The notes beneath the pieces were generated by a model. The model was not told the DNA's origin. It worked only from the letters and a program-made list of their open reading frames with translations, and did not search any database. Below, one piece after another: positions 11,223 to 21,892 of a DNA stretch of 64,000 nt. The translations under genes and the position numbers were made by a program. The number at the start of each line of letters is the position of its first letter. Position 1 is the first letter of the stretch. This DNA is from Rhizopus sp. PT2906 (Eukaryota > Mucoromycota > Mucoromycetes > Mucorales > Rhizopodaceae), in the NCBI GenBank assembly GCA_025529335.1, contig JAMYHX010000096.1, forward strand, positions 43,474 to 107,473, written 5' to 3'.

Positions 11223-12893
11223 TCAAGATATGCAGCATGCGATATTAGATGAAGAAGATGAAGACTGAATAGGCAATCTGTTGTCGAGAAATAGCGACCA
11301 CTGATCTTCAAATTTATCTATCCAGGACATGACTGTCAAAACCCTTTCACGCAATGTTCTCGTTGCCAGCAAAGAAACCTTTTCTTCCTCACCCAAAGGA
11401 GCCAAATTAATAAACCACCATACCAGTTTTACCCTATCTCTGGATGACTTGTCCAAGGAGGGAGGATTGCCTAGTGCACCAAACCAGTGAGTGTTTGGAT
11501 GAGACTGCTTGTACTGAATCAGCTTTTGAATAAACGTGACTAATTCATCTATTAACTCATCTGTTGCTATCTCTTGTCTATTTTGGTGGGATGTGGCTTG
11601 CTGTTGTTTGGTAACCGTGGGTATAATATTGGCTAGTTGTGGTTGATGTAGTAACTGTTGTTGTGGCTGTTGTGGTTGTGTCTGATATGGCTTAGGTCGA
11701 GCTACAGACAAGCCCCTGACATGCATCTGCAGCCAGGGAGCTCTGTTCACTTGGCTAGTTTGGGGATGTGCTTGTTGCGCCCAGGATCGACGCTGATTCA
11801 TCATTTGCATCATCGGTGACCCTGACAACAGAGGAGACGGTCGCATGGACCGAGGTGGGCTAACATTTGCCAATCGCTGTTGCTGACACTTTGCTCTTAA
11901 TGCGCTTGCTCTCAAGATCTGCTCTTGTTCAACTGCTTGCTGCTGCTCTCTATCCAAATCATCCACACGTTCTATCTCTGCCATGTGATATCCATCTTGA
12001 AGTTGAAAACTGGTTACACGAAAGCGATGCGAGCCTACTGCTTCCACGATCGATCGACCATCGGGCAAGGTTTGTACTTGCATCAATTCCAACATCGTAC
12101 CATATTCGTAGAACGGACTTTCTCTGTCTGACCTTTTTCTCCGCACTAAGCACAGACCGAATCGACTTCGTTTGGATTGCATCACTCTTCTAAGCATAAG
12201 ACGATATCTTGGTTCAAACACATGAATCATGCAGTTGACTCCAGGGAATGCAAGTGATCCGACCAATAGAGGTACTCGAGTATCATGCTCTAGGTCAAGA
12301 TCAAGCGCATCAGCTGACTCTTCATCATCTTCGCCATACAATTGCTGAATCACGTTCACCAGGACTTCAGTGGGTGGAGGACAGAAATCAAGCGATTCTC
12401 TGCAAAAGGGGCAAGTGTTGTGATGATCTAATGAGCGTATAAGGCAGTTTCTACAAAATGTATGTCCACAAGGCGTTGTCGTCGGTTGAGTGAATCGGGT
12501 ACAACAAATGGCGCATTCTAAGCTTTGAGCCAACTTGGACTTTAAGTTCATCGTCATACCGGGTTTTCCTAAAGCAGTCTGAATGGTTTGTATAGTAACA
12601 TTTGGGCTAATGGCTGTTGTATGCATTCGGTGACAAGCAATGCAGACTAGATTACTTTTATGACATGGCATGCAACAAGTATATCCACAAGGTAATGTTA
12701 AAGGGCGTTGTAAGTTGTTGTGACATGAGGGACACAGTTGAAATAGAGTGTTTATATCATTCTTTTGTCTTTTAAACCCTTGTTCACCTTCAGGTTCAAC
12801 CTGATCGTGAGTTCGCTTATTTTGTAATTTTTGCACTGTTGAATCTTGCAGAATAGAATGATTTTTAATAGAAAAAAAGAGCAAGTAAATCAA
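11223..12893 (-). CDS. RING-finger protein with LON substrate-binding domain (LONRF-like)
   Basis: Probable E3 ubiquitin ligase; 556 aa in one exon. A first Cys-rich module (CPSCHNNL...CGYTCCMPCH...CIACH) lies at about residues 54-90. A canonical RING-HC follows at about 126-170 (CAICCTRF...CGHTFCRNC...CPFC). A LON N-terminal-like domain then runs from about residue 206 (VPLLVGSLAFPG...VFEPRYRLM) to about 315. A long Gln/Pro-rich linker precedes a C-terminal helical region (LPIQ tail). This order, paired RING then LON, is that of the LONRF family. The first 15 or so residues look atypical and could be replaced by an unrecognised upstream exon, since no other Met precedes the first Cys module. 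Substrate unknown. Confidence 0.85.
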   Translation of the reverse strand: MIYLLFFSIKNHSILQDSTVQKLQNKRTHDQVEPEGEQGFKRQKNDINTLFQLCPSCHNNLQRPLTLPCGYTCCMPCHKSNLVCIACHRMHTTAISPNVTIQTIQTALGKPGMTMNLKSKLAQSLECAICCTRFTQPTTTPCGHTFCRNCLIRSLDHHNTCPFCRESLDFCPPPTEVLVNVIQQLYGEDDEESADALDLDLEHDTRVPLLVGSLAFPGVNCMIHVFEPRYRLMLRRVMQSKRSRFGLCLVRRKRSDRESPFYEYGTMLELMQVQTLPDGRSIVEAVGSHRFRVTSFQLQDGYHMAEIERVDDLDREQQQAVEQEQILRASALRAKCQQQRLANVSPPRSMRPSPLLSGSPMMQMMNQRRSWAQQAHPQTSQVNRAPWLQMHVRGLSVARPKPYQTQPQQPQQQLLHQPQLANIIPTVTKQQQATSHQNRQEIATDELIDELVTFIQKLIQYKQSHPNTHWFGALGNPPSLDKSSRDRVKLVWWFINLAPLGEEEKVSLLATRTLRERVLTVMSWIDKFEDQWSLFLDNRLPIQSSSSSSNIACCIS

Positions 12894-13805
12894 AGAGGGT
12901 TAGAAATAAAGAGAAAGAAAGAAAAAGAATAAAAAATTCGTCCTTATAAACAAAAGATTCTACGATCGATCATTTTATCGGAAATCACTTTATTTGGTTC
13001 ATCGGATGCAGTGGTCTTGGTTTAAATCGGATATTGATGTATTTTTTTTTAATGCTCGGTACTTGCTTTTTTGGGCGTTTTTTATGTGGATTGAAAGTAT
13101 TACAAAAGATCGACCCTTCATTTGTCAAATAAAAGCTTACTGTTTGTTTGTTAAACATTTCTACACCAGAATTCACATCTAAAATCAAGGAAGTGCACGC
13201 TAAATAGACAGAATATCAAAAAGAACGGAAAAAGACGTCAATGTACATATAAAACATTGAGCCATTGTCATAAAGGGTATGCGTAGTAATCACTTTTTGT
13301 GTATTACACAAGAGGAGCATTTTCCGAGAATTTGCAGCAGCACGTTACTTGTATCATATTTAGTTATTGATTCTAATGTGTCCATATTTTTTTTTTTTTT
13401 TTTACTATACATCCTTCTTTCGTTCCTTGTCTAACTGTCCTTGGCTTTTCATTCATGAAGATCATGATATCTTTGACGACAATCATATTTGTTCATCTCG
13501 TAGTGAGTTACTATCACTATAATCTGATCATCTCTTTCTTAGGTACAGTTTACGTTTGAGATGTACATATATGTTTCAACTTATCCTACTGTTGTTCTTA
13601 TACTCGTATAACATGGATAATAAGAAATGTGAGTACTGGAAGGTCCTATAATGATGCAACTCTGGAATTCAAGGCATTGGTTGACCTTCCTTGTCGTAGT
13701 AAAAAAAAAAAAAAAAATGCATATTTTCATGAAAAGGGAGCAGTTGCCGAAATCGTGTTGAAGCAAGTTGAATGTCTATTGCTAAAGAATACGGAGGTTT
13801 TATTA
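12894..13805. other. Intergenic stretch between RING-LON and CotH genes
   Basis: AT-rich, with a T-run at about 13388 and an A-run at about 13702. Short overlapping ORFs on both strands show no conserved features. Nothing supported. Confidence 0.4.
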
Positions 13806-15546
13806 TCACTTGGAGTAAAAATTAGTTGTATTTTGATAAACACTAGCAAGCCATTCTTTCATGCTTACAGAGATGCCCATATTATCTCTATTTTCAGCCA
13901 TTGCCGTCATGTTTTGCATGCCCTGAGGTATACCAGTGGAGTTTCCTTGAACGGTTATAGATGGTATGGTCTGGTTATTGCCATTACCATTTTGACCAAG
14001 AGGAGCAGAGCTTGCACTATTCGAGTTTACACGAGACAGGGCCTTATCCCAGTCGATATCTTCTTTTATCATATCTACAATATTATCGACACAAGAATAG
14101 GATACGTTTGGGTTAATTAGCCTGGAATTAATATCCTTATGAAGCTGCTCAAATCTCTGCCTAAACTCGAGTACAGCCATTATATGCGTTATCAAAGATC
14201 GTTTGGACATTCCTGGAAAGGTGCTGTAATTACCATTCCATGTGTCATCAAGGTCGTTTTTACCATTTCCTAGTGTCAGGTCCATATCAGCAGGAATATA
14301 AAAAAAAGGTGCCGTTATCAGGCTTTTGGTAGAGAAAGTAGTTATTTGCATTGGCCAAGTAACCATCAGAGTTACCGATCAAGCTTTCCATGACAGCACT
14401 AGGAAAAAAAAATTATAAGTTATTGTCCTCTTTTAATACTTTTTTGACTTACGGTCGAAGAAAAGAATCAATAACAAGCTTACTATTCCATTCACTTGAT
14501 GCATTAGCTATGAACTTGGTAAATTCCATCAAGGGTTCATAGTTGTCACTTTCTCCATTCGATGCTTTTTGTTTGACCTTGTACTCGCCATCACTGTAAG
14601 CAGTGATGTTATCAATGTAAAAGAGATCAGCTTCGTATTGCTTACTGCCCTGGAAGACACCTTGGTAAAGGTAGCCATTCTCATAAGAAGAACTTCCATT
14701 GGCGAATACATTCGCAAGCCAAGAACTTTTGAATGTATCAAATAGACCAAACAGACCTAGCTCCCGTTCGTTCATAAATACATGAGCATAGGAAAACCCT
14801 ATGGAGGTAAGGCCGACGGACTTGAGCATATCATAAGCTAATTGCTCACGCATGTAGCTAGAGTCCATAGCAAGCGAACCAAGTTTGACGTGTCTGTAGC
14901 CATAAAGGGGACTTTTCTGTTTAGACTTGAGATTATACGACACTTTGGATAAGCCTCGAGTACTCTGACCTGCCAACGAGATCTTTACGTCTTCAAAATT
15001 CAAAGCATTGTAGAGTGAGGCATAGGCTATGTCTGTTTTTACAGAAATGTCGGCTGTAATGCTGTGGTTCATTTCGTCTAGTTCTGGCTGATTTCCGACA
15101 ATATGAATCGTAGGCATTTCATTGTCTCTGTGAAGTTTGGATTCAATACGGTGAATGTCATCCAAGGGCCCATAGACCTGTGGCAGCTTTTTGCTTTCAT
15201 GGGTATTTCAGGCACGATTGAAGAACCCATGAGGCGTGTCCTAGTTGATGGGTTGGCAGACAAAGGATTCTGTGAGCATACTATCATTACTGCTATAGAT
15301 TTTGGCATAAAGGTAGCCAGATTGAGCAGACGGGGCTTTGGCGGAGTAAATGATAGGGAAAGTAACATTGGGCTCTAAAGCATAAGTAGTATTGTCAACT
15401 ACGACAGCCATAGAGCTGAAGGTAGTCTGATTGAGTAAAGCAATGACATTGTGTTCTATAGTTAACGTATAGTTTTGTCCACAGTATATAAAGAAAATAG
15501 TAAATCTAGTATGATACTTGATGTTAGTCTGTATCCTTGGTTTGCA
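13806..15546 (-). pseudogene. CotH-family (spore-coat kinase-like) gene, disrupted
   Basis: CotH proteins are secreted, atypical kinase-like surface proteins expanded in Mucorales. Reading the minus strand, one frame runs from about 15546 to 14453, then a GT-AG intron (14452-14399), then 14398-13806. Conserved parts are present: HNVIAL near the start, LPQVYGPLDDIHRI, a STRGLSK..Y.LK segment, REQLAYDMLKS, SYAHVFMN, GNSDGYLANANNYFLY and FYIPADMDLTLG. The same frame contains a TAG at 15243-15241 and a TGA at 15210-15208, so an N-terminal part is cut off from the rest. No start codon with a signal peptide was found upstream, and there is no hydrophobic GPI tail at the C-terminus. It could instead be two sequencing errors or a shortened protein starting at the Met at 15165. 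I favour a recent pseudogene. Confidence 0.7.
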
Positions 15547-16385
15547 TTAGCTTTGCGTACATACTACAAATATATAAAATGAACTTGTCATTCTCGATAA
15601 AAAAAAAGTATATTTCGTGTACTCTTATGTACCTGTTGTTGTTTTTCTATAAATTTACGTCTTGGCAAAACGTAATACGTCTACCTCATCTCAACGTTCG
15701 TCCGGTGCTTTAGCCTCAGTTTTAATAGTTGGTATGCTCTATTAGCTTTTACTGTACCTTATGAGATGTTGTTATCTCTATTAACTTTAAGCACTCTTAT
15801 CAAAACAAAAGGTTCGAGTATACATACGATATACAATTACAAAAATCGAATAATAAACGAAGCAATGTTACTCGCCCAGTCCGAACTTCTTTATTTGCTT
15901 TTAGTATAAAAAGAAACTATTATCACTCAACAATAGAGCATTATTAGAAACAGCATGTTGCGATAAAGCATAGTATTGTAGCTATTGTGTTTACTAGTTT
16001 AACAGGCATGTATTATTTTGCATGATTGTTACACTACTTCTTCCCTGGATTTATCAAGCTACCCCAGATTATCCGACAGTCGCGTTTTCCAATAGACAGT
16101 TCCGACAGAAGGCAAGTATACTCGCGAGCCACATTCGACCCTTCAGTTTTTGATCCTTTTTTGTTTGGCGTCTAATTATCGTTTTTATATTAAACAAGCA
16201 TAGCATTTGACTCCAAGGTCTCTTATCACTTGGTTTCTTCTGTGGTTTGGAATAATGACCACTAATGATCAATTAAAATTGTATTTGCCAAGAACCCCAT
16301 TTAAAATAAGAAACAATATCTGGGAATACAAAGAGCATTATGGAAAAATACTATAAGAAACATTACAGGGCTATACTGATACATT
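15547..16385. other. Intergenic stretch, no gene recognised
   Basis: AT-rich. A minus-strand ORF at 16272-16069 reads plausibly (contains KKPSDKRPWSQML) but I cannot assign it and it lacks supporting context. Confidence 0.35.
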
Positions 16386-17936
16386 TTATTTCTTTGAAAC
16401 AGGCAGCGTGTAAGCTGCGACGAGTTCTTCATTTTCCTTGATTTCCTTGAGGGCTTTAACAGTAATCTTGTCGTTTTCAAAACGTAACTCAACGTTGGGT
16501 GACTCTTCGGACTGCCCGATGTATGTGGAGATTTTATAAAGACCAGCTCCAATATGCTTTGTTTGACCATTAGTTGATCTTGCGTGTTCCTTTGATTCTT
16601 CGATTTGAACATCATTTTCTATAGATGCAGAAATAGCATAGGCATTATAAAGCAACTTTCCTTTAAGCATCAAATATACATCGCTAGATAAAAACTCGCT
16701 GATGCCTTGGACCTTGGGACCAAGTACTTTTTTCAGCATTTCGATTTCTTCATTTGATTCGTCACTGGGAGCAACCTCCAGATATCTAAATCTGTCAACA
16801 TGATCCCAAGCACCAAATGAGGTTTCGCCTATCTTCTGCTCTTCATTTGCCTTACTCAGTTCTTCAACAACCATTGCCGACAAGAAACGTGCGATCATGT
16901 AAGGATATTTTTTGTTGCTCTTTTTTAAGTTTTCGTGGAACTCCAATGCTTCCTTATTTGTCTCTTCTTCTTGTTTGTTCTTTGGGCAAAGATATTGGTG
17001 GTATTCGTTCTTGGCATGTTTTAAGCATTCATCACTACAAAATGCAACAGTATCACAGTCCGAACACTCTACTTTGTTGCCTTCATCTAAGCGCTTTAAG
17101 CAAAGGTTACAGTAAAGACCTTCTAATTGAGGGAACAAGGCCGAGACAATAGGTTCTTCCGAGTAAATGTCTTCGTCTGCTGAAATATCTCTATTAGCAA
17201 CTAATCCTCGACGAACCACAGGTTTTCCTTCCTCGTTCGTGCCAACAGGCAATTCAGCCAATTTGGTGTTTGTTTCTTTTGGAGGGAACTGCTCGTAAAA
17301 TTCATTTTGACGCTTTTGTTGCTATTGAAGTATAAAAGTCAGCTCCGCTTCTTTATGCATCCATATCAAAATACTCACATCAAGCGCCATGACGTTAACA
17401 ATCATCTGAAAGACAGGAGCCGGGACGGTTTTTTGATAAATCATGATCAACTCCATGGGTGAAGGATAAACCTTCAAGGCCAAGAAGAATGGCAAAACAG
17501 CGTCGTTATAGAAAGCCTCACCTAAGTTATGGTTGACTTTCTTGGCCTTTTTTTTTTTTTTCTGAAATCTTACCTTTATTACAAAGCCCTTCTCCCAAGG
17601 CAACCTGCTGCATAAAATATTTTTCTTTTTCTTCTGGAGTCGATGGGAGTGTCTCTTGTGAAGCAGCCTCAATAACCGAATCAATGACTTGTAGAACATT
17701 CAGTTTGACTTTTTCTTGAGCCTTCTGGATTTCTTTTTCGGCCTTCTTTTTTTCTTTTTCTATTTACCTTGTAAGAACACAGACGGATCAGTGGATCATG
17801 GACGACACTTACTCATTTTCTTCCTCAACACAGGATTGTTGCGTCTTTGATAGTCAAAATACAAGACATAACCAACACATGCGGTGAGAGCCACACCAGC
17901 TGTAATACAGGCGACAGTTTTAGGTTTCAATCCCAT
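16386..17936 (-). CDS. Tom20-like outer-membrane import receptor fused to MYND zinc finger and SET-like domain
   Basis: Four exons: 17936-17813, 17759-17574, 17521-17379 and 17321-16386; about 462 aa. Exon 1 encodes an N-terminal membrane anchor (VACITAGVALTACVGYVLYFDY) followed by basic residues, the layout of Tom20. Exons 2-3 give a charged helix, then a Tom20/TPR-like segment (GEAFYNDAVLPFFLALKVYP). Exon 4 starts with a SET-N-like strand (RGLVANRDISADEDIYSEEP). A MYND finger follows (CNLCLKRL...CSDCDTVAFCSDEC...H...C), then a SET-C-like tail (ALKEIKENEELVAAYT). The NHxCxPN core of active SET enzymes is replaced by SEESPNVELRF, so methyltransferase activity is doubtful. The frame is continuous across all three introns, supporting a real fusion. 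Likely mitochondrial outer membrane; the role of the SET part is unknown. Confidence 0.75.
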
Positions 17937-18512
17937 CGTGTTTTTTTAAGAGAGAAAAAGAAAAGGCAATAGTTGCAAGGATGCCTTTCAAAATCAAAAG
18001 AACTAAAACCAAACAGTCACCATTAGGCTGCTTTTTTCATGTTCATTTTGGGCCTCAGTGGCTGATGTTAAATTTTGACATTCGGTCATTGTAAAGTGAT
18101 CTAGTATTAAAGAGCTAATGAAGGTTAAAAAAAGAAAAGAGGCAGGCAGTAGGTAATAAAGTATCTTTAAAAGTTAATGTCGCTCCATTCTCAATTAAAT
18201 AGGTTTGCAATTATTGTTTGTGAATATATCCTCTTGATACCGCAATTTTGCGTGATTCAATGTAGTCATCAACACAAGGTGAACTATGCCTTGGGGACGT
18301 TGGCAGATCGTTTGATTCATGCTATTTGTCGTACCAGGGCCATATTCAGAGTGCTGTCGTACGTTTATTTATTGAGAAGGGCTTTTTTGATACTGAAGTG
18401 TTTTCAAAAATATCCATGTCAATTATAAATGATTGTATCCTGCACTTTTTCGCTAGTACGATTTTTTAACCCTTGATCCCAGAGGGGTCTTTTAGTCTCT
18501 ATTACTGTTCTT

Positions 18513-18821
18513 TTGTATAGAAAATTATGTGGAAGCAATAACCACACATCTTCCAAAATACAAGGCAACAATCAAGCAATTAAAATCCCACATATATGCC
18601 AGTTTTGGTCCATCAACTATTTAGGTCTGCACAACTGTAAGCAGAAGCGGCTGGAACAAAAGAAGCTCTCGAATGGAGAAAAAACCCATAGTATATTAGA
18701 TTGCAAAGTCTGCAATATACTATGGAACAGAGATACAAATGCAAGTAAAAGCATGCTCAATATCTCTTGGGCCATTTGGAGAGGTGAAGACCCTAGGTTT
18801 TCACAAGAGAAGTTGCCGTAG
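18513..18821 (+). mobile_element. Fanzor/TnpB-like nuclease, C-terminal remnant
   Basis: The translation ends with ILDCKVCNILWNRDTNASKSML. A CxxC followed by WNRDxNAS is the hallmark of the zinc-ribbon plus last RuvC motif of TnpB/Fanzor proteins, where the Asp is catalytic. The first half of the zinc ribbon is degraded (ICQFWSINYLGLHNC). No RuvC-I/II or start region is recognisable upstream, so only a fragment remains. Fanzors are known in Mucoromycota. No flanking TIRs were found. Confidence 0.5.
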
Positions 18822-18949
18822 AGAACATGGCTCCCTTCAACAGGGTTTAGATAGTATAAAATATCGAAAGGGTACGAAATATAGGTTTATATGACTGTTA
18901 TAGTACATTTTATTAAGATAATTCATGCTACTTTTTCTTTCTTTCTTTG

Positions 18950-19357
18950 TCAACGAGCCATGTTTAATGACTGTGACGCAGCATAGCCGTAGACAGGTTG
19001 TGTATGCACGCTAGTAATATGGATATATCCTGAATCAGTTCGAGCACTTCTGGCCCCATTGTATACTGTGTCTGGCACAGTAACGTTCTGTGACTCTCGG
19101 CTACGAAATGAAGAAAAATCAGCATTGGATTCGATATCTACTTGTTGCATCTCTTTATGCGTTTTTTCAAACTGTCCAGATTGATGTACCGCTCGTCTCC
19201 CGGTAACGCTTCTTCGTATTCGATGACAATTGAGTATGATACAAGTGACAAGTACGAGAGATACAATCGTAATGATCGTAAATGGTCCCCATGTAGTCGT
19301 TGGTATTCGCTCTGTGGTTGCGGTTATAGTCGATTGTGGTTGATAGACGTGCTTCAT
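18950..19357 (-). CDS. Single-pass membrane protein, unknown function
   Basis: About 135 aa if started at the Met at 19357; an in-frame Met at 19402 would add 15 residues. A short Thr-rich N-terminal part precedes one membrane segment (GPFTIITIVSLVLVTCIILNC). The rest is a polar tail with basic residues directly after the membrane (HRIRRSVTGRR), suggesting the C-terminus faces the cytosol. A TTTTCTTTTCAG directly before the second Met looks like a splice acceptor, so a 5'UTR intron is possible; this favours the 19357 start. No family recognised. The next gene (MMSDH) lies upstream of it in the same orientation. Confidence 0.5.
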   Translation of the reverse strand: MKHVYQPQSTITATTERIPTTTWGPFTIITIVSLVLVTCIILNCHRIRRSVTGRRAVHQSGQFEKTHKEMQQVDIESNADFSSFRSRESQNVTVPDTVYNGARSARTDSGYIHITSVHTQPVYGYAASQSLNMAR

Positions 19358-19714
19358 TCTGAAAAGAAAAAGAAATAAAGAATGAGCGACTGTGCTTTGC
19401 AAAAAAAAAAGGCAAAAAGAAAGGGGAGAAGAAAGAGGGAGAATGAAGCTTCTATGTGTAGAACTACCTTAACAAAAAGTCTAGAAAAAGAAGGAGGCAT
19501 TGTTGAAAATGGTTCTCTTTTGTTACATTGCCACAATAATAAAAAAGACCTTTGCTTTATATGGTCTCCTTTTATGATATTCCAGGGACCAAAAACCTTA
19601 CTGCTTGTCTGTTAATCATCCCTCCCTTTTTTCAACATATTACACACATATTCTGAAAAGATGTTACATCGTATTATACTTTTTTATTCTTTAATTCTAT
19701 TTTGCAACATTTCT

Positions 19715-21439
19715 TTAATGACCCATTGTTGGCATATGAACAGCAGCACGAGTGTGTTCAGAATCACTTTCTTTCCATAATGAAGTGACAGTCTTTGGCT
19801 TGGTATAGAAGTGGAGACCACTTTTACCATAAAAGTTCATGTCACCCAAGATGGAACCACGGCTACCGGTGAAAGAGAAGGGAGGAACAGGCACAGGAAT
19901 AGGAACGTTGATGCCTACTTGACCAACATCGATTTCGTGTTCAAACTTACGAGCACTTGGTCCAGAATTGGTAAATACGGCCGTACCGTTACCATAGGGG
20001 TTGCTGTTGATTAGTTCAATAGCTTCGTCCAAGGTATCTACGTTCAAACAGACGAGGACAGGACCAAAGATTTCTTCTTTATAGCACTCCATATCTGTCT
20101 TGACATCGGTAATGATAGTAGGACCCACAAAGTTACCCTTTTCGTATCCCTTTACCACGATGCCTCTTCCATCCAACAAAACATTAGCACCTTCTTCCTT
20201 ACCGCTTTGAATCAAACGCTCAACACGTTCCTTGGACTGGACTGTGATGAGAGGTCCAATATCAGTGTCAGGTTCCATGCCATAGCCAACCTTGAGCTTT
20301 TTAGCACGTTCGGCCAATTCAGGTAACCAGTTCTTCGTTTCACCAACACAAACCAAGGTGCTAAGAGCCATACAGCGCTGACCAGCGGCACCAAAGGCAG
20401 CACCGGCAATAGAGTTTAAGGCAGCCTGCTTATTAGCATCGGGCAGGAGAACAGCGTGATTCTTGGCTCCAAGGTTAGCTTGCACACGCTTACCATTGGC
20501 GCTACCGCGGGTATAGATGTGTTGACCAGCGCGGTCAGAACCTACGAATGAGATGGCCTTTATTCTGGGTTCATCACAGATATAGTTCACACAGTCAACG
20601 GAACCATGGACGACGTTGAGGACACCATCAGGCACACCAGCATCAGCAGCCAACTTGGCGAGCATCATCATGGCACCAGGGTCACGCTCAGAGGGCTTCA
20701 TGACAATAGAGTTACCTGTAGCAATTGCCAAAGGGAACATCCAAAGTGGGATCATTGCAGGGAAATTGAAAGGACAGATACCAGCGACGACACCGAGTGG
20801 TTCTCTATAGCTGTATGTCTCCATATCCTTTGCGACTGTCATCTTTTCACCCATCATCATGCTTGTCAAAGCACAGGCTTGTTCAACGACTTGAAGGCCA
20901 CGGAAGACATCACCTTTAGCATCTGCAAATGTCTTGCCTTGTTCTTGAACGATGTTCTCGGCAATCTTGTCTTGGTTTTGACGAATGAGATATTGCAAGT
21001 CCATCATCACCCTTTGGCGCTGTAAGACGGTCGTCTTTTTCCATTCGCGAGCAGCAGCAGCAGCACTTTCGGTAGCTTCATTTAATTCTTCATGTGTCGT
21101 TTCGGGAACATAACCGATTAAGTCTTGTGTAGCCTATTTCAAGCGTTCAATATACATATAAGCTTGATTAATGTATTTTTTTTATTAAAAAAAAACTTAC
21201 AGGATTGCGAAGTTCGATCCATTTATCAGTTTTTGATTCAGTGAATTTACCATTGATATAGTTCTTGACAGTATCTACACCAGAGACTCTTTGTAAAAGG
21301 GGGAATTGGGTACTGAATGCTCTTGAAGTGATGCCTTGTCTATTAAAAAAGAAAAGTCAGTATATTATGATATCCATTTGTTTGTTTTTTTTTTTTACTT
21401 TGAAAGGACAGAACCGGATTTCAAGATGGATGCCATCAT
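19715..21439 (-). CDS. Methylmalonate-semialdehyde dehydrogenase, mitochondrial (ALDH6 family)
   Basis: CoA-acylating aldehyde dehydrogenase of valine and pyrimidine breakdown; it makes propionyl-CoA from methylmalonate semialdehyde. Three exons: 21439-21399, 21339-21201 and 21133-19715, about 532 aa. The N-terminus (MMASILKSG..., then ITSRAFSTQFPLLQR) is Ser/Arg-rich and lacks acids, as in a mitochondrial presequence. Family features are GICPFNFPAMIPLWMFP, MKPSERDPGA, FVGSDRAGQ, NLGAKNHAV, the catalytic Cys in GAAGQRCMALS, EEIFGPVL and the terminal GDMNFYGKSGLHFYTKPKT. Every core motif is intact. Very confident. Confidence 0.96.
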
Positions 21440-21892
21440 ATTTGTGTATATAAAAAGAAGTAAAGAAAAGAAGTGGAGGAGGAATAAATCGCTTACTTTT
21501 TATTTATACACAAAAAAGTACCGTGCGAAAATTTTGCATAAGAGCAAGTGTTACAAAAAAAATACCCACACGGACTAAATGAAGTATATCGATGTTACTT
21601 ATTGGTTTGCAACATAAAAATAAAAGACTATGGATTTTGTAAAGTATCTATTATTTCTATTTGGTTCAGTAATAATGTAAAGCAAGATGCTTTACTAGTC
21701 AGGTACGATCTATATAAATGATCGTACCCTATTTCTTTTATTTGGTGAGATAGGGCAGTGAGTGGTTATAACCATGATCCGGATTGGACCATCTTTTGCA
21801 TTAACAAGGTATTTAAGGCATAATAGACAAGATTTGGTATCAAGAAAATAATTAGTTTTATTTTATACTTTTAGTTCTATGATTCAGAATGT

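Noticed and set aside
13629..14120. 163-codon plus-strand ORF
   Set aside because: Mostly antisense to the CotH gene, with no motif; shadow frame.
18177..18428. 83-codon ORF upstream of the Fanzor-like fragment
   Set aside because: Considered as the missing upstream part of the nuclease, but no RuvC or other motif could be seen.
20606..21025. 139-codon plus-strand ORF
   Set aside because: Antisense to methylmalonate-semialdehyde dehydrogenase, which is clearly real.
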